Positions 27,943-36,002 of a DNA stretch of 64,000 nucleotides are shown here, one piece after another. The stretch is from positions 3,224,001 to 3,288,000 of the forward strand of contig NZ_CP011452.2 of assembly GCF_001008165.2 (NCBI RefSeq), in the 5' to 3' direction. The first letter of the stretch is position 1. Every line of letters begins with the position of its first letter. This DNA comes from Croceibacterium atlanticum. GTDB taxonomy: Bacteria > Pseudomonadota > Alphaproteobacteria > Sphingomonadales > Sphingomonadaceae. Position numbers and translations under genes: made by a program. The notes under the pieces are model-generated. The model was not told where the DNA came from. It saw nothing but the letters and a program-made list of their open reading frames with translations, and made no database searches.

Positions 27943-29528
27943 TATGCCCTCCCTTCGCGGAGATGTTTGGGCCAGACGCCATAGCGGCCGGCGGAGATGA
28001 TGCCGTTGGGATCGAGCGCATCCTTGATCCGTTCGTTCACGCGGCGCAGGATGTTGTTGTTGAAGCTGTAGCTGTCCATCACCGCATCCTGGAATGCGGG
28101 CGGGCAGCGATATTCGCCCCAGCCGTGATCGGCGCAGATGCGGATTACCTCCAGCACCTTTTCACGCAGCGCCTTGTTGCTTTCGGCGTCCTTGTAGACG
28201 GGCACGGCCGCGAACAGCACGAAGCTGCGCGTCCAGCAGGTGACGGCGGGGCTGAACATGAACAGCGGCATGTCCAGTCGCTTGCACGCGCTGCGCATTA
28301 CGCGGTTTGCCTTGACCAGCCCTTCGCCCGTGCGGGGGATGACGGCGGAAAACCAGATATGGCCATCGCTCGGGTTGAAATCCCCGAAGCCCCGCGATCC
28401 GACTGAAAAGATTTCCAGGCTGGGAATGCCGAAACGGGCCTTGGAGACTTTCTTCATGTCTTCTGCCGAAAGCGGCAGTTTCACGAACTGGTTTTCGCGG
28501 AATTTCACGCCTTCGAAATGGGCGAAACGTTCCTTCACATATTCCCATTGCGCGCGGATGACTTTTTCCGGGCCGTAGAAACTGGCCGAACCGCTCCATG
28601 CCGGCAGGCCGGTTTCCTGCGCCAGCCGGTTCATTTCATCTTCTTCGGGGATCTGCTGGAACATCATCGGGTTCTCGCGCGAGAGAACCGGCGAGCTGAT
28701 GGACGGCATGCCGTTGAAGATGTTGCCATATTCCAGCTCGTTGAAAAGATCGACCAGCGGGCCGACATCGGCAAAGCGCGGCAGGTCGACCGATCCGCTG
28801 AGAAACGCCTCCGGCTGGGGGAACAGCCAGAAACCCATCTTGGTGACAACGCCCAGCGATGACTGGCGGAACAGCCCGTCCAGGCAGGGGCCGATGCCCA
28901 TGCGATATTGCTGCCAGGTCTCGGAACCGGGCATTGCGCCCATGCCCGTGCGGAACAGTTCGCCATCGGCCAGAACCGCCTCGATACCGCATTGCGCCTC
29001 GAAATGGCCGCGATATGGCGCCGCTGTATAGCCACCGCCGGAATCCAGCGCATTGCCGACCATGCTTCCCCAGCCGGGATCGGGCACGTCCAGCCACAGC
29101 TTGGACCCGGTTTCCTGCAAATGGCGATACATGTCGAAATAGGAAACGCCGGGTTCGACAAGGCAGGAGGCGTTGCCTTCGTTGACATCCAGAATGCGGT
29201 TCATCCGCTTCAGATCCAGCACCACGCTGCCGGAATAGACCGGGGCCGATCCGCCATAACCGAGATTGCGCCCGGTCGAGATGGGATAGATCGGGATGCC
29301 GCGTTCGTTCGCGGCCCGGACCACGGCCTGCACTTCCTCCACATTGGCGGGGGCCACTGCGGCGGAGGCTACGCGTTCTTCAGGCTCGTCCCACAGGACG
29401 GAATAGAAATCGCGGTAGAGGCCCACATCCTCTTCATTGGTGAAGACCCATTCGTCCCCGACAGCGGAACGCATCTGGGCCAGCCCGTCGGCAAAGGTGG
29501 AGGCGGAAACGCCCGGTGGTAGCGACAT
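27942..29528 (-). CDS. PCMH-like flavoprotein 3 (vanillyl-alcohol oxidase family)
   Basis: 528 residues from ATG 29528; TTG 29534 is also possible and sits closer to the GGGGGAGAAG ribosome site. PP-loop ISTGRNLGYGG. Aligned with PCMH from memory, Y91 matches Tyr95, Y473-R474 match Tyr473-Arg474 and R515 matches Arg512. F374 stands at FAD-linking Tyr384. No signal peptide is seen. First gene of the unit flavoprotein 3, cytochrome, Tat protein, flavoprotein 2, lipoprotein cytochrome. An inverted repeat 64-79 bases upstream is a likely operator. Confidence 0.88.
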   Translation of the reverse strand: MSLPPGVSASTFADGLAQMRSAVGDEWVFTNEEDVGLYRDFYSVLWDEPEERVASAAVAPANVEEVQAVVRAANERGIPIYPISTGRNLGYGGSAPVYSGSVVLDLKRMNRILDVNEGNASCLVEPGVSYFDMYRHLQETGSKLWLDVPDPGWGSMVGNALDSGGGYTAAPYRGHFEAQCGIEAVLADGELFRTGMGAMPGSETWQQYRMGIGPCLDGLFRQSSLGVVTKMGFWLFPQPEAFLSGSVDLPRFADVGPLVDLFNELEYGNIFNGMPSISSPVLSRENPMMFQQIPEEDEMNRLAQETGLPAWSGSASFYGPEKVIRAQWEYVKERFAHFEGVKFRENQFVKLPLSAEDMKKVSKARFGIPSLEIFSVGSRGFGDFNPSDGHIWFSAVIPRTGEGLVKANRVMRSACKRLDMPLFMFSPAVTCWTRSFVLFAAVPVYKDAESNKALREKVLEVIRICADHGWGEYRCPPAFQDAVMDSYSFNNNILRRVNERIKDALDPNGIISAGRYGVWPKHLREGRA

Positions 29529-29591
29529 TGGCAATCTTCTCCCCCAAACCGGGAGGCCGGGCCACCCGGGAGCGCGCAGGCTCTCTTCGAT

Positions 29592-29607
29592 TTATACGAT
29601 TGTATAA
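29592..29607. promoter_or_regulatory. Inverted repeat upstream of the five-gene flavocytochrome unit
   Basis: TTATACGATTGTATAA: perfect 6-base arms around a 4-base spacer, AT-rich in a GC-rich setting. It lies 64 bases before the flavoprotein 3 ATG, in the 190-base gap after the pirin gene. It fits a dimeric winged-helix regulator site, with the MarR-type protein at 36 kb one candidate. Confidence 0.5.
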
Positions 29608-29718
29608 TTCCAGCGAATGGGGGGCGTCAAGCCGGCTTGGAGCGCGCGCAGGGGCATACCCGCAGGGGCACCGTGCATCGTGCGATTCGGCAATCTCCGC
29701 CGGTCGGCGCAGGGGCGA

Positions 29719-30588
29719 TCAGAACTTTCCGTTCTGGAAATCCGTGAAGGCCTGCTGGATTTCCTCCGGCGTGTTCATCACGAAGGGGCCATAGCGGGCC
29801 ACCGGCTCGCCAATGGGCTGGGCGGCGATCAGCAGGGCCCGGGCTCCCTCCTTGCCGGCCACCATGCGGATCGTATCGCCCTGCGCCATCACCGCGAGGT
29901 CCGGATCGTGCACTTCCTGCGCTTCCCCCTCGGCGCCGAGGGAGAGGCTGCCGTGATAGACCGCGACAATCGCATTATGGCCTTCTGGCACAGCTTCTTC
30001 CAGTCTCGCGCCCGCTTCGAGCGCGATATCGAGCAGGAGCGGGTCGGTCGCCGCGCTCCTGGCCGGGCCGGTTGCGCCGGAGGAATGGGTGCCGGCCAAT
30101 ATGCGGATCTTCCCGCCCGAGACGGGCACTTCCGGTATCTCCGCGGCGCCGAATTCCTGATAGGCCGGTTCGACCATTTTCGATGCCGCGGGCAGGTTGA
30201 TCCAGAGCTGGAAACCCCAGAGCCGGCCATCCTCGATCACGGGGATTTCCGAATGGACGATGCCCTTGCCGGCGGTCATCCACTGGATGCCGCCCGCTTC
30301 GATAATGCCGGAGTGGCCCTTGTTATCGCCATGCTTCATCGCCCCTTCCACCATGATGGTGACGGTTTCAAAGCCGCGATGCGGATGGTTGGGGAAGCCG
30401 GCGATATAATTTTCCCGCGCGTCGGAACGGATCTGGTCCAGCAGCAGGAACGGATCGAGCTGGGGGAGCTGCCGATTGCCCAGCATCCGCGTCAGATTGA
30501 CGCCGGCCCCGTCGGAGGTCGGCTCCCCGGCAGAAACAAGCGCGACCTTGCGAATATTGGTGTCCTGATCGGTAATCGTGCCCGGCAT
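29719..30588 (-). CDS. Pirin family protein
   Basis: About 289 residues from ATG 30588 (frame open to 30624). Double cupin. The N-terminal metal motif is FPNHPHRGFETVTIM, with further ligands in GKGIVHSE, matching pirin/YhaK-type proteins, some of which are quercetin dioxygenases and others redox-sensing regulators. C-terminal pirin domain ends EEIQQAFTDFQNGKF. It is cytoplasmic. It stands between the SMP-30-like gene and the flavocytochrome unit on the same strand. A large inverted repeat precedes it. Confidence 0.9.
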   Translation of the reverse strand: MPGTITDQDTNIRKVALVSAGEPTSDGAGVNLTRMLGNRQLPQLDPFLLLDQIRSDARENYIAGFPNHPHRGFETVTIMVEGAMKHGDNKGHSGIIEAGGIQWMTAGKGIVHSEIPVIEDGRLWGFQLWINLPAASKMVEPAYQEFGAAEIPEVPVSGGKIRILAGTHSSGATGPARSAATDPLLLDIALEAGARLEEAVPEGHNAIVAVYHGSLSLGAEGEAQEVHDPDLAVMAQGDTIRMVAGKEGARALLIAAQPIGEPVARYGPFVMNTPEEIQQAFTDFQNGKF

Positions 30589-30597
30589 GGCTGTTTT

Positions 30598-30629
30598 CCC
30601 ATATGTGGCGAAAGCTCGCCCCATATGGG
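30598..30629. promoter_or_regulatory. 32-base inverted repeat before the pirin gene
   Basis: Arms CCCATATG and CATATGGG enclose a second pair GGCGA/TCGCC with one mismatch between them and an AAGC centre, giving about 13 paired bases. It lies 10-41 bases before the ATG at 30588 and would overlap the promoter or 5' leader. Confidence 0.5.
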
Positions 30630-30670
30630 AAGCAGCAGCCGGTTTTTGAGAGGTGCGGCGCCGCGCCGAT

Positions 30671-31675
30671 TCATTCAGCCTGCGGCATCGGGAAGGTTTC
30701 TATCGTGAACGGCCCCGGATCCTGTCCCTGCAGCGCCGGATCGAAACGATAGGCAATCTTGCCTTCCGCCGTATAGCCGGTGTTGCCAAAATGGGTGGCC
30801 GCGGCCGTGGAATCGAAGCGGTCTTCCACCACGCTGATATTGGCCTTGTCGCCTTCTATCGTGACCACGGTAATACGCCCGTTGGTCCCTTCTGCCTGGA
30901 GGAAGCGGTTTCCGCCCAGTGGCCGCAAGGCATCCGGACCGGCGACAGGTTCCGACAGTTCGAGCGTGGTCAGCCCGGCATAGCTGCCATCCTCATTCCG
31001 TTCGACGCGCTGGATGAGGTTCTGCCGGACATTGTTGATATACATCGTCCCGTCTTCGGCAAAGGCGATGCCGTCGACGCCAATCAGCTCCTCCCCATCC
31101 GCGAACAGGGTCATCTCATCCGCACCTGCTGCGACCTGGAAAATGCGGCCGGAAGCGGTTTCCGTGGCAAAAGCGGTGCCATCCGCTGCAATGGCAATGT
31201 CATTGCAGACGACGGGCTTCCCCTCCGGAAAATCATAGCTGGCGGCGATCTTGCCCGTGCCGAGTGTGAAGGCCTTGATCGCTGGGGGCAGGGCATTTTC
31301 GCCCGGCGAGAACATGTCCTGGTTGGAACAGGTCCAGAGCAGGCCATGCGCGTCATCCGCCAGCACGCCGAATAGCGATTGCAGGCCATTTTCCTGATCG
31401 GGAACGGCCCAGGCCGTGGCAATCGTCGCACCCGGTTCGGCGCGGTAGATCGTGCCTCCGGCGCTGCCGGCATAGATGTTGCCCTTGGCGTCGGCGGTCA
31501 GGCTTTCGGGAAAGATATCCGTCCCGTCGATGGTGATTTCGGAAACTGTCCTTTCCGCCTCGACTTCCGCAGTCGCTTCGCCCCCGCAACCGGCCAGCGC
31601 CAGCGCCAGCGCCAGCGCCGCGCAGATCGCCGTCAGCCCAGCAGTGCGCGCATGATTATTCTGCCGATCAGTCAT
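30671..31675 (-). CDS. SMP-30/gluconolactonase-like lipoprotein
   Basis: About 334 residues. I prefer ATG 31675, with GGGGGA 8 bases upstream; ATGs at 31693 and 31720 are in frame. Signal peptide with lipobox LALAGC (Cys30), so a probable membrane lipoprotein. The mature part is a six-bladed beta-propeller of SMP-30 type with repeats such as GNIYAGSAGGTIYR, GTAFATETASGRIFQV and GTMYINNVRQNLIQRV. Family members include lactonases and esterases; the activity here is not determinable. It is divergent from the quinohemoprotein gene. Confidence 0.8.
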   Translation of the reverse strand: MTDRQNNHARTAGLTAICAALALALALAGCGGEATAEVEAERTVSEITIDGTDIFPESLTADAKGNIYAGSAGGTIYRAEPGATIATAWAVPDQENGLQSLFGVLADDAHGLLWTCSNQDMFSPGENALPPAIKAFTLGTGKIAASYDFPEGKPVVCNDIAIAADGTAFATETASGRIFQVAAGADEMTLFADGEELIGVDGIAFAEDGTMYINNVRQNLIQRVERNEDGSYAGLTTLELSEPVAGPDALRPLGGNRFLQAEGTNGRITVVTIEGDKANISVVEDRFDSTAAATHFGNTGYTAEGKIAYRFDPALQGQDPGPFTIETFPMPQAE

Positions 31676-31738
31676 CTTGATGTCCCCCATCATGTTTGTG
31701 TCCTTTAATCCGCCCATCATAGCCGGGGCGGGCCTGGG

Positions 31739-31785
31739 GAAAAGCGTTTCCGCACTTTCGCCACGGTCGGAAAGTGGCGCTTTTC
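31739..31785. promoter_or_regulatory. Large imperfect dyad between divergent SMP-30-like and quinohemoprotein genes
   Basis: GAAAAGCG (31739-31746) pairs with CGCTTTTC (31778-31785), and CACTTTC (31753-31759) pairs with GAAAGTG (31770-31776). A CGCCAC/GTGGCG pair is nested inside. Located in a 260-base divergent promoter region. Confidence 0.45.
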
Positions 31786-31935
31786 AGCCGGGCAGGCCGC
31801 GCGAAGTCGCCTTGTCAGTCCGCAAGCGGTTCTGACCATACCGGGCGGGGCCTCGACGCTCCGCCCCTTTCGCCCTTCACACCGTGCCTCGATTGGGCAA
31901 TGGTTGGGCGGCAAAACGAAAAGACGGGATTGAGG

Positions 31936-34098
31936 ATGAGGGGCGTGGCGTTTTCACCGAAACATGGCTGGTGGCTGGGCGCCGCGGCCTTGCTGGCATT
32001 GGCCGGCTGCGCGGCGACGATGGAAGAACCGTCTGCGTCTGGCGGCGCCGATGCGGGGCCGGCCATGGTCGATGGCCAGCGAATGCGGCAGCTCGATGCG
32101 CCTGCCAATGTGGGTGACTGGATGAGCACCGGCCGCGGCTGGGACGAGAAGCATTACAGCCCGCTCGATCAGATTAACGACAGTAATGTGGGGCGGCTCG
32201 GCCTCGCCTGGTATGACGATCTGGATACGTTTCGCGGCGTGCAGGCGACGCCGCTGGTGGTCGATGGGGTGCTTTATAATGAAAGCATCTACAACGTCGT
32301 GACCGCCTATGACGCGAAGACCGGGCGCAAGCTATGGACCCATGATCCGCAGGTGGGGACCGAATGGGCGCGGCTTGCCTGCTGCGGCCCGTCCTCTCGC
32401 GGGATCGCGGCCTGGAAGGGCAAGCTCTATATCGGCGCGCTTGACGGGCGGCTGATCGCACTCGATGCGAAGACCGGGCAGGAAGTATGGACCACCCGCA
32501 CTTTCGATGCGGAGAAGGCGCCCTATTCCATCACCGGGGCGCCCCGCGTCTATGATGGCAAGGTGGTTATCGGGAATGGCGGGGCCGATTACGGATCGCG
32601 CGGTTTCGTGGCCGCTTTCGATGCCGAAACGGGCGAAAAGGTCTGGAAATTCTATATCGTGCCAACCGATCCGGCGAAGGGACCGGATGGTGAAGCCTCC
32701 GACAGCGCGATGAAAATCGCCCGGCCGACCTGGCATGGCAAGTTCTGGGAAGCAGGCGGGGGCGGCAATGCCTGGGACAGCTTCGCCTACGATCCCGATC
32801 TCAACCTCGTCTATATCGGCACCGGCAATGGTTCGCCCCATATGTGGCATTTCCGCAGCGAGGGTAAGGGAGACAATCTGTTCCTTTGTTCCATCGTCGC
32901 GGTCGATGCCGATAGCGGCGAGTATAAATGGCACTACCAGATGGTGCCTGAGGAAGACTGGGATTACACCTGCACCCAGCCGATGATCCTGGCCGATCTG
33001 GAATTGGGCGGGAAACAGCGCCCGGTCATCATGCAGGCGCCCAAGAACGGTTTCTTCTACGTGATAGACCGCGCCACGGGGGAGCTGCTTTCCGCGGAAA
33101 GCTATGTCTCGGTAAACACATGGGCCAGCCATATCGACATGAAGACGGGCCGCCCCGTGTTGCGGCCCGGTGCGCATAATACCACGACGCCGCATTTGAT
33201 GAGCCCGAGCTGGCTGGCAGCGCATACCTGGCACCCGATGGCCTACAGCCCCGACACCGGGCTGGTCTATCTGGGGGCGCAGGAACAGGGCGCCATTTAT
33301 GCCCGTGCTGCCGATGGGGAATATCAGTACCGGCCCGGTCCCGGCCGCACCAATTCCGGCCAGGCTTATGGCAATCACCCCGAATTGCGGGCGAAGTTGC
33401 AGAAACAGGCAAACGAGACGGAAAAGGGCTATCTCCTGGCCTGGGATCCGAAGACGCAGAAAGAGGCGTGGCGCGTGCCCTATCCGCATCCCGGATCGGG
33501 CGGAGTGCTGGCCACGGGCGGCAATCTGCTGGTGCAGGGCACGATCAACAAGACCGTGGCGATCTATCGCGCCGACAATGGCGAGAAATTGTGGGAGATG
33601 GATGTCGACCAGGCGGCCATTGCCGGGCCGATCACCTATATGGTCGATGGCGAGCAATATATTGCACTCAATGCCGGTTGGGGCGGATCACCGGTCTATA
33701 ATCTCGGACCGTTCCAGACATCCACGGCCAAGCTGCTGGTGTTCAAGCTGGATGCCAGTGGCGTGACCTTGCCGCCGCCGCCCGAGCCGACGGCCTTGCC
33801 ACGCCCGCCACGCCTGATGGCGGGTGAGCAGCAGGTCGCGCTGGGCCGCAGGCTGTATGGCGAGACATGCCATAAATGTCATGGCGACAATGCTGTGGGC
33901 GGGGTGAAGGATCTGCGCTTCATGGCGCCCGAAACCCACGAGGCATTTCTCGACATCGTGCTGAACGGCACTTTGGCCGACAAGGGGATGGCGGGATTTG
34001 CCGATATTCTGTCGAAGGAACAGGCCGAGGCGATCCATGCCTATCTGATCGCGCGCGGTAATGAGGATTGGCAGGACGCCGCCGTTTCGGCGCAATAA
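31936..34098 (+). CDS. Quinohemoprotein (PQQ) alcohol dehydrogenase, lipoprotein form
   Basis: 720 residues. ATG 31936; signal with lipobox LALAGC (Cys25), unusual for this family, which normally has a plain Sec signal. An eight-bladed PQQ propeller carries the adjacent cysteine pair C149-C150 (ACCGPSSRG). The catalytic Asp region is EEDWDYTCTQP, and tryptophan-docking repeats such as GKLYIGALDGRLIALDAKTG are present. The C-terminal cytochrome c domain has CHKCH at 645-649 and a probable Met ligand in KGMAGF. It should oxidise an alcohol in the periplasm and pass electrons via its heme, probably downstream of the flavocytochromes. It needs PQQ, and no PQQ synthesis gene lies in the window. 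Confidence 0.92.
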   Translation: MRGVAFSPKHGWWLGAAALLALAGCAATMEEPSASGGADAGPAMVDGQRMRQLDAPANVGDWMSTGRGWDEKHYSPLDQINDSNVGRLGLAWYDDLDTFRGVQATPLVVDGVLYNESIYNVVTAYDAKTGRKLWTHDPQVGTEWARLACCGPSSRGIAAWKGKLYIGALDGRLIALDAKTGQEVWTTRTFDAEKAPYSITGAPRVYDGKVVIGNGGADYGSRGFVAAFDAETGEKVWKFYIVPTDPAKGPDGEASDSAMKIARPTWHGKFWEAGGGGNAWDSFAYDPDLNLVYIGTGNGSPHMWHFRSEGKGDNLFLCSIVAVDADSGEYKWHYQMVPEEDWDYTCTQPMILADLELGGKQRPVIMQAPKNGFFYVIDRATGELLSAESYVSVNTWASHIDMKTGRPVLRPGAHNTTTPHLMSPSWLAAHTWHPMAYSPDTGLVYLGAQEQGAIYARAADGEYQYRPGPGRTNSGQAYGNHPELRAKLQKQANETEKGYLLAWDPKTQKEAWRVPYPHPGSGGVLATGGNLLVQGTINKTVAIYRADNGEKLWEMDVDQAAIAGPITYMVDGEQYIALNAGWGGSPVYNLGPFQTSTAKLLVFKLDASGVTLPPPPEPTALPRPPRLMAGEQQVALGRRLYGETCHKCHGDNAVGGVKDLRFMAPETHEAFLDIVLNGTLADKGMAGFADILSKEQAEAIHAYLIARGNEDWQDAAVSAQ

Positions 34099-34150
34099 AC
34101 AGCTAAAGAACAAGAATACCGGCCACGACCGGGCAAGGGGGATATCGAGG

Positions 34151-35905
34151 ATGCGTTTTCTTGGACTAGCCGCGCTGGCATTGGCCGGATTGACCACACC
34201 TGCCTTCGCGCAGGCTCCGGGGGAGGGCAGTGCCGTTCCCGCGCGGCCTTGCGACCGGGAATGCCTGATCGGTTTTCTGAAGGATCACATGGCGGCCCTG
34301 AAGGCGGGTGATGCGTCCGCCCTGCCGCTGGCCGCCGATATCCGCTTTACCGAGAACAATGTTCTTCTGCCGGTCGGCAAGGGCTTGTGGAACACGGTTA
34401 CTGCCGTGGACGAAATCGGGCTGGAAACCGCCGATCCGTGGACGGGCAATGCCGCCTGGTTCGGTTCCGTGCGGGAAAATGGCGAGCCGGCGATCTATGC
34501 CGTGCGCATCCATGTGGAAGATGGCCTGATCGACGAGATCGAAAGCGTGGTCCATCGCAAGACGGCGCTGCCGGCACCCTTCGGCGATGTGGAACAGATG
34601 GTCCACGATCCTGAATTCTACGAAATCCTGCCGCAGGAAGAACGCAGCACGCGCGAAAGGCTGCATGCGATCGCCGATTCCTATTTCGACACGGTTGAAG
34701 TGAATGACGGGCAGGTTTTCGCCCCATTCGCGGATGATTGCGCACGGCTGGAAAACGGCATTTCCACCACGGCTGCGGCTCCGGGTGACGGTGGTGGCAA
34801 TGCCGCCTCGATCATGGCCGGGTGCGAAAACCAGTTCAAACTGGGCATTTACCGGATCAACAAGCGGATCCGGCGGGACATCTTCATCATCGACGAGGAA
34901 CGCGGCGTGGCCGTGGCGCGCGGTTTCTTCGATCACGCCAATGAATTTGACCGCTATCTTCTGACCAATGGGCAGGAGATGAAGACGGCGCTGAAATGGC
35001 CGAATTCGATCACCCTGCTGGAAGCCTTCCGGATCAGGAATGCGGAAATCCAGCGGATCGAGGCGGTGTTCACCTATGTCCCCTATTTCATGCACAATCC
35101 CTTCTGGGGGCCGGATGCAAGCCCGCCGGAATATGCCGCCAAGCCGGATCTTTGCGACAGAGAGTGCCTGGCGAATAATGCCCGCCAATTGGTGCAGGGC
35201 ATGATCGGCAATCAATGGCGTGGCCTGAACTGGGCCGACAAGGTTGGCTATGCGGAGAACAGCGTCGGCATCCGGGTGAGCGAAGGCATCTGGGCCACTG
35301 TTACGGCGGTGGACGAAGATCCGCTGGTCGTTGCCGATGACGAAACCGGCAAGGCCGTGTGGATCGGCCGGATAGAAGAACATGGCCAGCCCGCCTGGGC
35401 GGCTATCACCATGACCGGCGATGGGGACCGGATCGGCGCGGTCGATGCGTTGATCCGCCGGAAGGAATATGGCCTGCCCTATGCCGATCCCGTTTCGGCG
35501 AACGATTATGGCGTGCTGCCGGCGGCAAGCCGCACTTCGCGCAAGGAGATGCTGGCGGGCGCGGCGCAGTTCTATGCGGCGGTGAATGACAGGGGCGCTG
35601 CCCCTTCCATCTTCGGTTCCGATTGCCGCTGGCATGTGAATGGGCAGGATGTCGCCGCTTGCGCCGCTCCGTTCGGCGGCGAAGGCCTGGCGGCGATAGA
35701 GCATGTGCGTGACCGCAAATTGCTCGCCATGGATGAAAGCCGGGGACTGGCCGTGTTCCGCACATTCGAGGATTTGCCGGCCCGGAATGGCGCCGGCTAT
35801 CCGCTGACATACCAGGTGGTGGAACTGTTCCACTTCACGGATGGAAAGGTTGAGCGGATCGAGGCATTCACTTCCGAATTGCCCTACGGCATGGTCCCCC
35901 ATTGA
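34151..35905 (+). CDS. Exported, internally duplicated NTF2/SnoaL-like protein
   Basis: 584 residues, signal peptide (about 1-21, FAQ|AP). Two halves repeat each other. Residues about 33-300 begin with CDRECL, then GLWNTVTAVDE, a charged turn (GEPAIYAVRI) and a second module with YFDTVEVNDG. Residues about 336-580 repeat this as CDRECL, GIWATVTAVDE and FYAAVNDRG. Each half looks like two NTF2-like cone domains, giving four modules. No clear catalytic residues are seen. It starts 52 bases after the quinohemoprotein stop and is probably co-transcribed. Single-copy relatives of about 300 residues are known; function is not. Confidence 0.75.
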   Translation: MRFLGLAALALAGLTTPAFAQAPGEGSAVPARPCDRECLIGFLKDHMAALKAGDASALPLAADIRFTENNVLLPVGKGLWNTVTAVDEIGLETADPWTGNAAWFGSVRENGEPAIYAVRIHVEDGLIDEIESVVHRKTALPAPFGDVEQMVHDPEFYEILPQEERSTRERLHAIADSYFDTVEVNDGQVFAPFADDCARLENGISTTAAAPGDGGGNAASIMAGCENQFKLGIYRINKRIRRDIFIIDEERGVAVARGFFDHANEFDRYLLTNGQEMKTALKWPNSITLLEAFRIRNAEIQRIEAVFTYVPYFMHNPFWGPDASPPEYAAKPDLCDRECLANNARQLVQGMIGNQWRGLNWADKVGYAENSVGIRVSEGIWATVTAVDEDPLVVADDETGKAVWIGRIEEHGQPAWAAITMTGDGDRIGAVDALIRRKEYGLPYADPVSANDYGVLPAASRTSRKEMLAGAAQFYAAVNDRGAAPSIFGSDCRWHVNGQDVAACAAPFGGEGLAAIEHVRDRKLLAMDESRGLAVFRTFEDLPARNGAGYPLTYQVVELFHFTDGKVERIEAFTSELPYGMVPH

Positions 35906-36002
35906 TCGCAAGGCGCGCGCCAGAGGGCCGATTTCCTTGACATTGGCCGCGCGCTCCGGTCGGACGAATGCAGTTTACGCCCAGGAGGCTGGGAAAGAGC
36001 AA

